Shown in pieces: positions 8,449 to 17,338 of a stretch of 64,000 bases of DNA. How positions within the stretch are numbered: the first letter of the stretch is position 1; every line of letters starts with the position of its first letter. This DNA comes from Poriferisodalis sp965208925 (lineage in GTDB: Bacteria; Actinomycetota; Acidimicrobiia; Acidimicrobiales; Poriferisodalaceae), in the NCBI RefSeq assembly GCF_965208925.1, contig NZ_OZ242364.1, positions 2,790,001 to 2,854,000 on the forward strand, given 5' to 3'. Both the position numbers and the translations under genes were made by a program. The notes below the pieces were generated by a model. The model was not told the DNA's origin and did not search any database. It saw only the letters and a program-made list of their open reading frames with translations.

Positions 8449-9921
8449 GTGAGACCGCTGCGCACGGCCGTGCTGGTGCTGTTGACAGCAGCGGCTGGCC
8501 TGCTGCCCACCGTGGCGGCCGTGCGCATGAACTCCTCAGCCGATGATGCAGCGACGCACGCGGCCTCGCTCCGTACTCCCGTCTTGGCCTCCACACTGGA
8601 TGAGCCTGTGCTGGACGGCCCCGGTGGCACCGAATCAGAGACACTGATGCTGCCACTGCTCCGGGCCGAGCGCGCTCCCGACGCGCTGTGGCGAGCGGCA
8701 CAACAGCACCACATCGGCAACGAGATGACCGCGTTCAGTTCCGATTGGCCGGAACCGCACTGCCTCGCTGTCTGGATCGATGGCGTCGAAGTGTTCTCCA
8801 GCAACCCCGATCCGGTGATACCCGCATCGGTGCAGAAGCTCATCACTGCCGCGGCAGCGTTAGCCGTGGTCGACGCCGATGAGCGGCTGGTCACCCAGGT
8901 GCTGACCGATGCGGAGATCGTCGACGGCGTCCTCGACGGCACCGTCTGGGTCGTCGGCGGCGGTGATCCGCTGATCATGACGCAGTCCTACGCAGATTCT
9001 CACCGGCGCCAGCCACAGCTGCGCACCCCCATGGAACGCCTCGCTGATGACCTCCTCGGGCTCGGCATCAAGACGCTGCGGGGCAAGCTGATTGCCGATG
9101 AGTCTCGCTATGACACGACGCGATTTCCCGAGACGTGGCCGCAGCGGTACATCACGCAGCTCAACAGCGGCCCGCTGTCGGCCCTGAACTTGAACGACGG
9201 CATCACGGGCTTCACGACAACGCTGTCCGCAGCCGAGCACCCGGCGCGCTGGTTCGTGTCCACGTTGGCAGATCTGCTGCGTGTCCGAGGCGTTGCGGTG
9301 GACGTGGAGATTGACGTGTCAACGGCGCCGAGCGGCATGAGCGAGATTGCTCGCCTCACCTCGCCCCCGCTGGTAGAGATCATCCAGCAGATGCTGCGTG
9401 AGAGCGACAACACCACTGCGGAGATGATGCTGCGCGAGATCGGTCTGCGGAGTGCCGGCGAGGGCTCCACGCCGGCCGGCGCGGCAGCTGCCGAGCGGAT
9501 CGTGTCGGATCTGCTGCCCGACCAGTCCCGGCCCGCAGTAGTGGACGGTTCGGGGCTGGATCGCCAGAACATGGTCACGTGCAGCTTCCTCGCCGCGCTG
9601 CTGGATCATTTCGGCACCGAGGGTGCCTTCGCGGCGGGGTTGCCGGTGGCGGCACGCACGGGGACGCTGTCACACCGGTTCGCCGAACATCCCGCAGCCG
9701 GTCGGCTGCATGCCAAGACCGGGCTGCTCACCGGTGTGAACGCTCTCGCCGGGTTCGTTGAGACCGACAGCGGGACGGTGACGTTCGCGCAGATGCTGAA
9801 CGGCGTTCCGCCCGAGGGCCGCCTCGGCCTGGAACTGCAGGAGTCATTGGCCGGGCAGCTTCTGCGGTACCCCGTGGGTGACGCCGTCGCCCTGCGAGGA
9901 TTGACCCGTGCCCCCGCCTGA
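8449..9921 (+). CDS. dacB: D-alanyl-D-alanine carboxypeptidase/endopeptidase (PBP4, peptidase S13)
   Basis: Exported penicillin-binding protein of 490 residues that trims or cleaves peptidoglycan cross-links in the cell envelope. An N-terminal signal peptide (RTAVLVLLTAAAGLLPTVAAV) is followed by the S13 catalytic motifs in order: SVQK (SxxK, in VIPASVQKLI), SDN (SxN, in RESDNTTAEMM) and KTG (in LHAKTGLLTG). Start: the GTG just after the ROK stop puts the signal peptide at the N-terminus. The open frame upstream only reads the 30-bp repeat. It overlaps the LON-domain gene by 14 bases. Confidence 0.88.
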   Translation: MRPLRTAVLVLLTAAAGLLPTVAAVRMNSSADDAATHAASLRTPVLASTLDEPVLDGPGGTESETLMLPLLRAERAPDALWRAAQQHHIGNEMTAFSSDWPEPHCLAVWIDGVEVFSSNPDPVIPASVQKLITAAAALAVVDADERLVTQVLTDAEIVDGVLDGTVWVVGGGDPLIMTQSYADSHRRQPQLRTPMERLADDLLGLGIKTLRGKLIADESRYDTTRFPETWPQRYITQLNSGPLSALNLNDGITGFTTTLSAAEHPARWFVSTLADLLRVRGVAVDVEIDVSTAPSGMSEIARLTSPPLVEIIQQMLRESDNTTAEMMLREIGLRSAGEGSTPAGAAAAERIVSDLLPDQSRPAVVDGSGLDRQNMVTCSFLAALLDHFGTEGAFAAGLPVAARTGTLSHRFAEHPAAGRLHAKTGLLTGVNALAGFVETDSGTVTFAQMLNGVPPEGRLGLELQESLAGQLLRYPVGDAVALRGLTRAPA

Positions 9922-10555
9922 GATTCGGCCCATGTTCCCTCTCGGGTCGCCGCTGCTGCCTGGCGCCGTGCTTCCGTTGCACATCTTTGAGCCTCGGTAC
10001 CGGGCACTCGCGCGACGGTGCACCAGTCACGATGACCCATTCGGCGTCGTGATGATCGAGCGCGGCAGCGAGGTCGGCGGCGGCGATGTGCGCGCCGATG
10101 TGGGTTGCCTGGCCGCCATTGCCCAGTACCAGGAATTGCCTGACGGACGCTGGGTGATGCTGGCCACTGGCGATCGGCGGATCAGGATCGTCGAGTGGCT
10201 GGTCGACGACCCCTATCCCCGGGCGCTGGCCTGCGATTGGCCCGACGATCCTGCGGACGTGCCCGCCCACGAGCGCACGGCGGTCGTGGCACGACTGCGC
10301 CGTCTGCGCGCTCGGGCATCTGAGATCGGAGCGCTCGGAGTGACTGCGGCCGAGTCGGCTGCCATCGACGATCAGCTCGCGCTGCTCGCAGCAGCGCCCG
10401 CTGAGGCATCAGCGTGGTCGTTCCGGCTCGCGTCCCTCGTGCCCGCCGGCCCGTTCGACCGTCACAGCCTGCTGTGCGCTCCGGACCCCGCCAGCCGGGT
10501 GCATGTCATCGGGGAGATCCTCGACGGCGTGGAAGAACTGCTGGGCGAACGGTAG
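9908..10555 (+). CDS. LON N-terminal (substrate-binding) domain protein
   Basis: A 215-residue stand-alone LON substrate-binding domain, lacking the AAA and protease domains of Lon. The N-terminus MFPLGSPLLPGAVLPLHIFEPRYRAL is the family hallmark, followed by a GCLAAIAQYQELPDGRW strand pair and the helical half. Such proteins occur widely in actinobacteria; their role is unclear and may be in proteolysis or quality control. GTG start overlaps dacB; the ATG eight codons in is an alternative. Next gene follows within 7 bases. Confidence 0.83.
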   Translation: MPPPEIRPMFPLGSPLLPGAVLPLHIFEPRYRALARRCTSHDDPFGVVMIERGSEVGGGDVRADVGCLAAIAQYQELPDGRWVMLATGDRRIRIVEWLVDDPYPRALACDWPDDPADVPAHERTAVVARLRRLRARASEIGALGVTAAESAAIDDQLALLAAAPAEASAWSFRLASLVPAGPFDRHSLLCAPDPASRVHVIGEILDGVEELLGER

Positions 10556-10562
10556 CGTCGCC

Positions 10563-10943
10563 GTGACTGTGCCTCGACGAGACTCCGGACTGCGAGCCGA
10601 GATTTCCGAATTGGCCGGCATGCTGCGGTCCTACGTCGTCCAAGAGACGGTGGGCCCGCTGCGCGGGCTGGGCAGGTATGTGCTGTTCGGGCTCATCGGC
10701 GGCATCGGGGTGAGCCTGGGATTGGTTTTCGGGGCTTTGGGGGTGGTGCGCATCCTGCAGGCCGAAACGGAGCTCTTCAATGCGAACTGGTCATTCGTTC
10801 CCCATGTAGCTGGAGCGGCCTTCCTGCTGCTGGCGATTGCGCTGCTGATCCGCGCTATCCGGCCGAAACGCACCGATTCCGCTGCGCCGGATCCGATCGC
10901 ACGGCGGGCCGATGACAATGCGGCAGGGGATGACGATGGCTGA
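10563..10943 (+). CDS. Two-helix membrane protein (phage-holin-like superfamily)
   Basis: A 126-residue protein with two predicted membrane helices (YVLFGLIGGIGVSLGLVFGAL and FVPHVAGAAFLLLAIALLI), an N-terminal amphipathic stretch (EISELAGMLRSYVVQETVGPL) and an acidic C-terminus. This arrangement is typical of the actinobacterial holin-like membrane proteins that are housekeeping rather than phage-borne. Start taken at GTG 10563; another GTG lies two codons in. It overlaps the next small gene by 8 bases, forming a run of three small proteins before trmI. Confidence 0.65.
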   Translation: MTVPRRDSGLRAEISELAGMLRSYVVQETVGPLRGLGRYVLFGLIGGIGVSLGLVFGALGVVRILQAETELFNANWSFVPHVAGAAFLLLAIALLIRAIRPKRTDSAAPDPIARRADDNAAGDDDG

Positions 10944-11181
10944 CAGCAACAGGGGCATCGGGGCGGGATCGAGCACAGATGACGAGCGCATCACACCATC
11001 GGACATCTCTGATCGCGTGCGGCAGCTCATCGGCGGTGCGGGTGACGCAGCCGAGCAGGTGTCCAGCGCCGCTGTGGCAGTAGCTGCCGCCGTCGGTACC
11101 GGCCTCGTGTTGGCGGCATTCCTGTTCGGCCGTCGCAGGGGCCGTCGACGCAGCACGCTTGTCGAAATCGTCCGGGTGTAA
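10936..11181 (+). CDS. Small membrane protein, hypothetical
   Basis: An 81-residue protein I do not recognise. It has a polar N-terminus, an Ala/Val-rich helix (AAVAVAAAVGTGLVLAAFLFG) likely to span the membrane and a strongly basic tail (RRRGRRRSTL). Three in-frame ATGs lie close together; the third is chosen because AGGGGATG-type purines sit about 6 bases ahead of it. It overlaps the end of the holin-like gene and is followed 13 bases later by another 81-residue protein. Confidence 0.6.
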   Translation: MADSNRGIGAGSSTDDERITPSDISDRVRQLIGGAGDAAEQVSSAAVAVAAAVGTGLVLAAFLFGRRRGRRRSTLVEIVRV

Positions 11182-11194
11182 GGGGCTGACCCCC

Positions 11195-11440
11195 ATGGCG
11201 CAGAGGCTGAGGCGCATGCCGGCCCGAGCCACCGATGCGCTGTGGCGACGGGCGCGGGCCGGAAACGGGGTATGGCTGGCTGCGGCGATCATGGCAAGCG
11301 GGTTGCGGTTGTTTGTTCGATGGTCCAAGCGCGAGCGCGAAGTGGTCTATCGCGGCGAGTTGGCACCGGGCGAGCAGATCATGATCCGTCACGTGCCACC
11401 GGATGGCGACGGCGGCAGTTCGGCGGCGGAGGTGGCGTGA
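11195..11440 (+). CDS. Small basic protein, hypothetical
   Basis: An 81-residue protein of unknown function. It has a basic N-terminus (MAQRLRRMPARATDALWRRAR), a weakly hydrophobic stretch (GVWLAAAIMASGLRLFV) and a C-terminal segment EVVYRGELAPGEQIMIRHVPP. An AAGGGG ribosome-binding site precedes the ATG. The stop overlaps the GTG of trmI (GTGA), so it is translationally coupled to it. Confidence 0.6.
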   Translation: MAQRLRRMPARATDALWRRARAGNGVWLAAAIMASGLRLFVRWSKREREVVYRGELAPGEQIMIRHVPPDGDGGSSAAEVA

Positions 11441-12327
11441 AGCAACCTGACGAACTGGAGGACGGCGAGCTTCAGCCCGGAGAGCTGCAACCCGGAGAGC
11501 TGCAACCAGGCGAGCCGGTGCTGATGGTCGACAGTCGGCAGCGTCGGTATCTCGTGGCACTGCGCGCTGGCGGCGAGTTTCACACTCATGCTGGCGTCGT
11601 GCCGCACGACCAGATCATCGGCACGCCCGAAGGCTCGGAGTTCCGCAGCGGATCGGGTGCCCGCTTCGTGGCGCTGCGCCCGACGCTCGCTGATCAGGTG
11701 CTGAAGATGCCGCGCGGAGCGCAAGTGATCTATCCCAAGGATCTCGGTGCGATCTGGATGCTGGCTGACATTCGAGCCGGAATGACGGTCTTCGAAACCG
11801 GTGTGGGCTCAGGTGCCCTGTCGGCGACGCTGCTCCGCTGCGGCGCCTGTGTCACCGGCTACGAGCTGCGGGAGGACTTTGCTGAGCGAGCTGTCCAGAA
11901 CGTCGAGAGCATTGCCGGCGCCGAGGCGCTGGCTCGCTATGACGTTCAGCTCCGCGATGCCTACGATTCGGTCGATCCGCCGCACATCACTCCATCGCAG
12001 TGCGATGCCGGGAAGGGGGCTGCCGGAGCGACGGCTTCCTCCGAGCACTGGTACGACCGAGCCGTACTCGACATCCCCGAGCCTTGGCGTGTCGCGGTGC
12101 ACTTGCCCGAACGGATGCGGCGCGGAGGGATCCTGGTGGCGTACAACCCGTCAGTGACGCAGGTGCAGCAGCTGCGTCGGACGCTGGACGACGGACCGTG
12201 GGCGCTCATCGAGACCATCGAGGTCATGCACCGGAGCTGGCACGTCAAGGGGGCATCCGTGCGACCCGATCACCGCATGGTCGCCCACACCGGCTTTCTC
12301 ACGCACGCCCGATTGACCGAGGCGTGA
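11437..12327 (+). CDS. trmI: tRNA (adenine-N1)-methyltransferase TrmI
   Basis: Rossmann-fold SAM enzyme of 296 residues that makes m1A58 in the T-loop of tRNA. Signatures: VIYPKDLGAIWMLADI, then motif I VFETGVGSGALSATLL, GYELREDF, and the late DIPEPWRV. Start: GTG overlapping the upstream stop. The extreme N-terminus carries a 15-bp tandem repeat encoding GELQP three times before the fold begins at EPVLMVDSRQRRY. TrmI near the Mpa/proteasome locus is also the mycobacterial arrangement. Confidence 0.9.
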   Translation: MKQPDELEDGELQPGELQPGELQPGEPVLMVDSRQRRYLVALRAGGEFHTHAGVVPHDQIIGTPEGSEFRSGSGARFVALRPTLADQVLKMPRGAQVIYPKDLGAIWMLADIRAGMTVFETGVGSGALSATLLRCGACVTGYELREDFAERAVQNVESIAGAEALARYDVQLRDAYDSVDPPHITPSQCDAGKGAAGATASSEHWYDRAVLDIPEPWRVAVHLPERMRRGGILVAYNPSVTQVQQLRRTLDDGPWALIETIEVMHRSWHVKGASVRPDHRMVAHTGFLTHARLTEA

Positions 12328-12401
12328 CAGGAGCCTGGGCCTCACTCAGCGGCTCGGCCTGCGGGCACCAGTCGCGACCGCAACGTCGGGTCACAGCACC
12401 G

Positions 12402-13232
12402 ATGCGGTTGGTGCTCTGTGCGGTGGCATTGGCTGGCGCGTCAGCGGCGTGCGCGCCCGACCCGGATGATGCCGGACGAGCAGGTGCGCCTCCCGAACCT
12501 GTGTCCTTCATCGAAGGCACCGACGGTCCGTTGTGGCTGGGTGCGCCTCCGGCGGCGCCCGCGCTCGATGATGATGTCCTCGCCGAGGCCACTCGAGGTG
12601 TGATGCCGTTGCGAGCGATCGGCTGCGGAGCCGTATCGAATGGCACGGCGTTCGCCGTTGCGCCGGGGTTGCTGGTGGGGGCGGCCCACGTCATCGCAGG
12701 GGCCTCGAAGGTCGAGGTCGATGTGTCCTCAAGCGGCGCCGTCACGGCTGCGGCACATCCGGTGGAAGTGGTCGGATACTCAGAAGAACGCGATCTCGCC
12801 TTGCTCAGAACCGATGCCGCGGTGTCTCCGCTGAGCATTGAACGTGCACGGCTGGGAGGGGTGGCGGCAGTACTGGGCTACCCCGAAGGCTCCGCACTCG
12901 AGGCGTCACCTGCCCGTATCGAACACTACGTGAGCGCAAGCGGGCTTTGGGGTGACGGAATGCGGCGACGGGTATACGTGCTCGCCGTCAATGTGCGCGC
13001 CGGACAGTCGGGCGCGCCGCTCGTTGACCCGCAGGGAAGCGTTGTCGGCGTTGCCTTCGCTACCACGAGCGGCCCATCAGATATCGGGTTCGCGCTCAGC
13101 CGCGAAGAGCTGTTGGGTTTCCTCGCCTCGTCGGGGGTCGATGCCCGGATCGATTATCTGGGTCGCACGCTGGTGAGGGCGCAGCCTGCGAAGCTGCGCC
13201 GGGTGCCGAACGGAGCGTGCGCGCTGCGCTGA
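12402..13232 (+). CDS. Trypsin-like serine protease, predicted lipoprotein
   Basis: A 276-residue secreted S1-type protease. The N-terminus MRLVLCAVALAGASAACAPD is a lipoprotein signal with the lipobox Cys after ASAA, so it should be anchored on the outer face of the membrane. Catalytic triad candidates: His in VGAAHVIAG, Asp in SEERDLALL and Ser in GQSGAPLVD. No PDZ domain or transmembrane anchor follows, unlike HtrA or MarP. ATG chosen because it places the signal peptide correctly. Its stop is followed by a 36-bp repeat array and then the convergent ferredoxin gene. Confidence 0.82.
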   Translation: MRLVLCAVALAGASAACAPDPDDAGRAGAPPEPVSFIEGTDGPLWLGAPPAAPALDDDVLAEATRGVMPLRAIGCGAVSNGTAFAVAPGLLVGAAHVIAGASKVEVDVSSSGAVTAAAHPVEVVGYSEERDLALLRTDAAVSPLSIERARLGGVAAVLGYPEGSALEASPARIEHYVSASGLWGDGMRRRVYVLAVNVRAGQSGAPLVDPQGSVVGVAFATTSGPSDIGFALSREELLGFLASSGVDARIDYLGRTLVRAQPAKLRRVPNGACALR

Positions 13233-13233
13233 G

Positions 13234-13321
13234 GCTTACGCCTTGATCTGTGCTTGTCGCTTCACCGAAGCTCACGCTTCGATCTGTGCTTGTCGCTTCA
13301 TCTCGGCTTACGCCTCGATGA
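13234..13321. repeat. 36-bp tandem repeat at the 3' end of the ferredoxin gene
   Basis: Two full units start at 13234 and 13270 and a partial third starts at 13306. The third contains the last codons and stop of the ferredoxin gene on the minus strand (encoding Ile-Glu-Ala-stop). Units differ at a few bases around GCTTACGCC/GCTCACGCT. It therefore looks like local tandem duplication of the ferredoxin 3' end into the convergent intergenic space. Confidence 0.85.
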
Positions 13322-13541
13322 AGATGCACTCCCCGGGGCATTCCTCTGCGGACTCGATCACTGCGTCGAGCTGCGAGTCGGGAAACTCTGCAAGACCTTC
13401 GACACCGCCCGGTTCAGCGAAGACCTTGTCGCCTTCCTTCACGTAGGCAAGCCCGTCGTCGAGAAGCGTGAAGACATCGGGCGCGATCTCTTCGCAGAGC
13501 CCGTCACCGGTACACAGATCCTGATCGATCCAGACCTTCAT
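13308..13541 (-). CDS. Small ferredoxin ([3Fe-4S]/[4Fe-4S], P450-associated type)
   Basis: A 77-residue single-cluster ferredoxin. It reads MKVWIDQDLCTGDGLCEEIAP at the start (C-x5-C) and ends with EECPGECIFIEA (CP and a further Cys). This is the arrangement of the small ferredoxins that pass electrons to cytochromes P450 or related oxygenases. No P450 is in the window. ATG chosen because homologues start with the M-x-V-x-x-D pattern; the longer open frame is unsupported. Divergent from the proteasomal ATPase gene. Confidence 0.85.
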   Translation of the reverse strand: MKVWIDQDLCTGDGLCEEIAPDVFTLLDDGLAYVKEGDKVFAEPGGVEGLAEFPDSQLDAVIESAEECPGECIFIEA

Positions 13542-13714
13542 CGTGTAACGACCCTTCCTCTGGGACGGCCCGAAGGGGGAACGGAGCCAACTATGAAATC
13601 TACCGAGTCGGCGCGCGTCCTGCACGGCACCCAATGGCACTCCCCGGCGGCAGCGCTGGTAACCGTGCTGCGCGTCGCGTCTTGCCAGCAGCGTCAGAGT
13701 AGTGTCGGCCGCGC

Positions 13715-15478
13715 ATGGACCAGGGCGACGAGGAGACCCAGCGCACCAGCGCAACCGATGCGGGCGTGCTCCGCAGTCGCATGCGCACGCTCGAGGAAGA
13801 GGTCGCGCTGCTCCGGCGCAAGCTGGCCGACACGCCAGCGCGGGTCAGCACGCTCGAAGAACGCCTGCTGGAGGCGAAGGGCCAGCTGTCGGCCGCGGTG
13901 TCGCAGAACGAGAAGCTGACCTACACGCTTCGCGAGGCGCGAGAGCACATCGCGGCCCTGCGCGAAGAGGTCGACAAGCTGACCCAGCCACCGTCGGCCT
14001 ACGGCACGTTCCTGTCCCGCAACGACGACGGCACAGCGGATGTGCACGCCAGCGGGCGCAAGATGCGCGTCGCTCTGCACCCCGACCTGGCCGAGACCGA
14101 GCTGGTCGAAGGCAGCGAGGTGGTGCTGAACGAGTCGTACAACATCGTGCTGGCTCGCGGGCCTGAGACGTCCGGCGAGGTGGTGACGCTGAACGAGGTG
14201 CTCGCCGACGGTTTCCGAGCGCTGGTCACGGGCCGCGCCGACGAGGAACGCATCGTGGAGCTAGCCGGCGACTTGCGGGACGAGCCGCTGCGGTCAGGCG
14301 ACAACCTGCTGCTCGATGTGCGCTCCAACATCGTGCTCGAGCGCCTGCCGCGGCCCGAGGTGGACGATCTGCTGCTCGAAGAAGTGCCGGACGTCACCTA
14401 CGAAGACATCGGCGGGCTGGATACCCAGATCGAGCTCATCACCGATGCGGTGGAGCTGCCGTACCTCCACCAGGACCTGTTCCGCACTTACGACCTGCCG
14501 GCACCGAAGGGCATCCTGCTCTACGGACCGCCCGGATGCGGCAAGACGCTGATAGCGAAGGCGGTCGCCAACTCGCTGGCGGCCAAGGTGGGGGAAGTCT
14601 CCGGACAGCAGGGCGCACGCAGCTTCTTCATCAACATCAAGGGTCCTGAGCTGCTCAACAAGTACGTGGGCGAAACCGAGCGCCAGATCCGTCGCATCTT
14701 CGAGCGGGCCAGGGAGAAAGCTTCCGAAGGCTGGCCGGTGATCGTGTTCTTCGACGAGATGGAGTCGCTGTTCCGCACGCGTGGCAGCGGTATCAGCTCC
14801 GACATGGAGTCGACAGTCGTGCCGCAGCTGCTGGCCGAGATCGACGGCGTCGAGGGTCTGCGCAATGTGATCGTGATCGGCGCCTCGAACCGGGAGGATC
14901 TCATCGACCCGGCAATCCTGCGTCCTGGCCGCCTCGATGTGAAGATCAAGATCAACCGGCCAGACGAGCAGGCGGCGCTGTCGATCTTCAGCACATACCT
15001 CACGCCGACGCTGCCGATCGACCCGATGGAAGTTGCCGACTTGGGCGGCGGCGATCCCCACAAGGCAGTCCGGATCATGATCGAGCGGACCGTCGACGAG
15101 ATGTACCGCCCCGATGACCTCAACCGCTTCCTCGAGGTCACCTACCAGAACGGCGACAAGGAAGTCATGTACTTCAAGGACTTCGCGTCGGGGGCGATGA
15201 TCGAGAACATCGTGCGCCGGTCCAAGAAGAACGCCATCAAGCGGTCGCTTGCCACCGGCAGCAACGGCATCCGGTTGGACGACCTCATGGGCTCGATCCG
15301 CCAAGAGTTCCGTGAGCACGAAGACCTGCCCAACACGACGAATCCCGATGACTGGGCGAAGATCTCCGGCAAGAAGGGCGAGCGGATCGTGTTCATCCGG
15401 ACGCTCGTCGATCCCGACGAGAGCGACGCGCTGGGCGGCCGAGCCATCGAACGAGTCCAGACCAGCCAGTACCTGTAG
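13715..15478 (+). CDS. mpa: Proteasome-associated AAA ATPase Mpa/ARC
   Basis: Hexameric unfoldase (587 residues) that captures pupylated proteins and feeds them into the 20S proteasome. Domains: N-terminal coiled coil (about residues 20-90, e.g. LEEEVALLRRKLADT and LEERLLEAKGQL) that binds Pup; tandem OB folds (about 95-235); AAA domain with Walker A GPPGCGKTLIAKA and Walker B VIVFFDEMESLF. The extreme C-terminus ends QYL, the motif that docks into the proteasome alpha ring and opens its gate. Length and order match the family. Heads the proteasome gene run. Confidence 0.95.
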   Translation: MDQGDEETQRTSATDAGVLRSRMRTLEEEVALLRRKLADTPARVSTLEERLLEAKGQLSAAVSQNEKLTYTLREAREHIAALREEVDKLTQPPSAYGTFLSRNDDGTADVHASGRKMRVALHPDLAETELVEGSEVVLNESYNIVLARGPETSGEVVTLNEVLADGFRALVTGRADEERIVELAGDLRDEPLRSGDNLLLDVRSNIVLERLPRPEVDDLLLEEVPDVTYEDIGGLDTQIELITDAVELPYLHQDLFRTYDLPAPKGILLYGPPGCGKTLIAKAVANSLAAKVGEVSGQQGARSFFINIKGPELLNKYVGETERQIRRIFERAREKASEGWPVIVFFDEMESLFRTRGSGISSDMESTVVPQLLAEIDGVEGLRNVIVIGASNREDLIDPAILRPGRLDVKIKINRPDEQAALSIFSTYLTPTLPIDPMEVADLGGGDPHKAVRIMIERTVDEMYRPDDLNRFLEVTYQNGDKEVMYFKDFASGAMIENIVRRSKKNAIKRSLATGSNGIRLDDLMGSIRQEFREHEDLPNTTNPDDWAKISGKKGERIVFIRTLVDPDESDALGGRAIERVQTSQYL

Positions 15479-15551
15479 AGCACTGCGCCCTCCACCGGTG
15501 CCAGGTGCTGCTCTGCGGGGTTCGCAGGCTTGAGAGCTAGGGTCTCGCGCG

Positions 15552-17060
15552 GTGGCGGTTCACAAGGTCGTTGGCATCGAGACTGAGTTCGGCATCATCC
15601 ATCGCTGCACCGGCGACTCCAATCCCGTGGCTGCGTCGTCGATGATCATCAATGCCTACGTCAACGGCTTCTTGTGCCAGCGCGTCAGCTGGGATTTCGA
15701 AGACGAGCAGCCTGGCGCTGATGCGAGGGGCTTCAACGAGTTCGACGCGCTGGCGCCTGAGATCGAAACGCACCTGGTCAACGCCGTGCTGACCAACGGC
15801 GCCCGCTATTACGTCGACCACGCGCATCCCGAGCTGTCGACTCCGGAGTGCTCGGACGCACGCCAGTGCGTCGTCTACGACCGGGCAGCGGAGGAGATCC
15901 TGATCCGGTCCATGCAGGCTGCCAACAACCTCTTGCCGGACGACGAAGAGTTGGTCATCCACAAGAACAACAGCGACGGCAAGGGCAACAGCTACGGCTG
16001 TCACGAGAACTACCTGCTCGACCGCGATGTGCCCTTTGGCCGGGTGGTGACGCACATCCTGCCGTTCTTCGTGACCCGCCAGATCTTCTGCGGCGCCGGC
16101 AAGCTGGGCATCGAGGTTCCGATGGATGACCGCTCTCCGGCACCGTTCGGGGACCGGCCGTTCCAGATCAGCCAGCGCGCCGATTTCTTCGAGGAGGAAG
16201 TCGGGCTCGAGACCACGCTCAAGCGACCCATTGTCAATACCCGCGACGAGCCGCACGCCGACACGCGCAAGTACCGGCGCCTGCACGTCATCATCGGCGA
16301 CGCCAACATGAGCGAGCTTCAGACCTATCTCAAGCTGGGCACGACCTCGCTGGTGCTGGCGATGATCGACGACGACTTCGTGCCCGAGCCCTTGACGCCT
16401 CTCGTGCCGGTCGCGGCGCTGCGCCAAGTGAGCTTCGACACTGCTCTGTCGGGGTTGATCGAAATGGTCGACGGCCGTCGCATGCGAGCCCTCGAGGTCC
16501 AATGGGAGTATCTGGAGTTGGCCCGCAAGTATGCGCAGAGCCATGGTCTGGATCCCGTCGGCGGCGACGACATCGGCAATGACATCCTGGATCGCTGGGA
16601 GGCTGTCCTTGCCATGCTGGAGTCGGATCCGATGAGCCTCGCGACGCAGTTGGACTGGGTTGCCAAGCTGCGCCTGTACGAGGCTTTCGCCGAGCGGCAC
16701 GGCCTTGACTGGGATGATCCGAAGCTCGCCGCCTTGGACCTGCAGTATCACGACCTGCGGCCGTCGAAGTCGCTGGCCCGACGTGTCGGTCTTGAACGGA
16801 TCACGACTGACGATGAGGTGGACGAGGCGGTGTCGGTACCGCCGCCGACAACACGTGCGTACTTCCGGGGCCGCTGTCTCGACAAGTTCGGAGACGAGAT
16901 CGTGGCCGCCAACTGGGACTCGATGGTGTTCGACATCGGCACCGATCCGCTGCGGCGCGTGCCGATGCTCGAACCGCTGCGAGGAACCCGCGCGCACGTG
17001 GGTAGCTTGTTGGACGAGTGCCGGGACGCAGCCGAGTTGCTGCGCCGGCTGGGCAATTAG
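15552..17060 (+). CDS. dop: Pup deamidase/depupylase Dop
   Basis: A 502-residue member of the glutamine-synthetase-like Pup enzyme family. Dop deamidates GGQ-ended Pup and removes Pup from substrates. N-terminus VVGIETEFGIIHR carries the family's metal/ATP-binding Glu; later conserved blocks include HPELSTPECSD, HKNNSDGKGNSYGCHENY and NTRDEPHADTRKYRRLHVI. Compared with PafA below, it has the extra N-terminal loop segment (about residues 36-80) that distinguishes Dop. GTG start. Because Pup here already ends in Glu, only the depupylase activity should be needed. Confidence 0.93.
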   Translation: MAVHKVVGIETEFGIIHRCTGDSNPVAASSMIINAYVNGFLCQRVSWDFEDEQPGADARGFNEFDALAPEIETHLVNAVLTNGARYYVDHAHPELSTPECSDARQCVVYDRAAEEILIRSMQAANNLLPDDEELVIHKNNSDGKGNSYGCHENYLLDRDVPFGRVVTHILPFFVTRQIFCGAGKLGIEVPMDDRSPAPFGDRPFQISQRADFFEEEVGLETTLKRPIVNTRDEPHADTRKYRRLHVIIGDANMSELQTYLKLGTTSLVLAMIDDDFVPEPLTPLVPVAALRQVSFDTALSGLIEMVDGRRMRALEVQWEYLELARKYAQSHGLDPVGGDDIGNDILDRWEAVLAMLESDPMSLATQLDWVAKLRLYEAFAERHGLDWDDPKLAALDLQYHDLRPSKSLARRVGLERITTDDEVDEAVSVPPPTTRAYFRGRCLDKFGDEIVAANWDSMVFDIGTDPLRRVPMLEPLRGTRAHVGSLLDECRDAAELLRRLGN

Positions 17061-17146
17061 CCGCCAAGTTCGGCTTCGAACGCAGGCGGCAATCGGAACT
17101 CTCACGCATTCGAGACCCAAGCAATCGACACCGGAGGAGGCCCGAG

Positions 17147-17338
17147 ATGGCAGAACGCGAGCAGATGCGACGGTCGGCTCCGAGGGAGACCGAGAGTCCC
17201 GCACCGCAGGACACTTCGTCTGAAGGCGCGACCGAATTGAAGGCGGAGCTCGACGACCTGCTCGACGAGATCGACGATGTGCTCGAGACCAATGCCGAGG
17301 AGTTCGTGAAGAACTACGTGCAGAAGGGCGGCGAGTGA
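17147..17338 (+). CDS. pup: Prokaryotic ubiquitin-like protein Pup
   Basis: A 63-residue, largely disordered and acidic modifier that is attached to lysines by PafA to mark proteins for the proteasome. The helical Mpa-binding stretch is ELKAELDDLLDEIDDVLETNAEEFVKNYVQKGGE. The C-terminus is GGE, so the gene encodes the ligation-ready glutamate directly. A strong GGAGGAGG ribosome-binding site precedes the ATG, which fixes the start; the upstream extension of the frame is noise. Its stop overlaps the prcB GTG. Confidence 0.95.
   Translation: MAEREQMRRSAPRETESPAPQDTSSEGATELKAELDDLLDEIDDVLETNAEEFVKNYVQKGGE

Noticed and set aside
10563..11440. Prophage remnant, because of a holin-like protein
   Set aside because: No other phage genes occur, neighbours are housekeeping, and this holin-like family is widespread in actinobacterial chromosomes.
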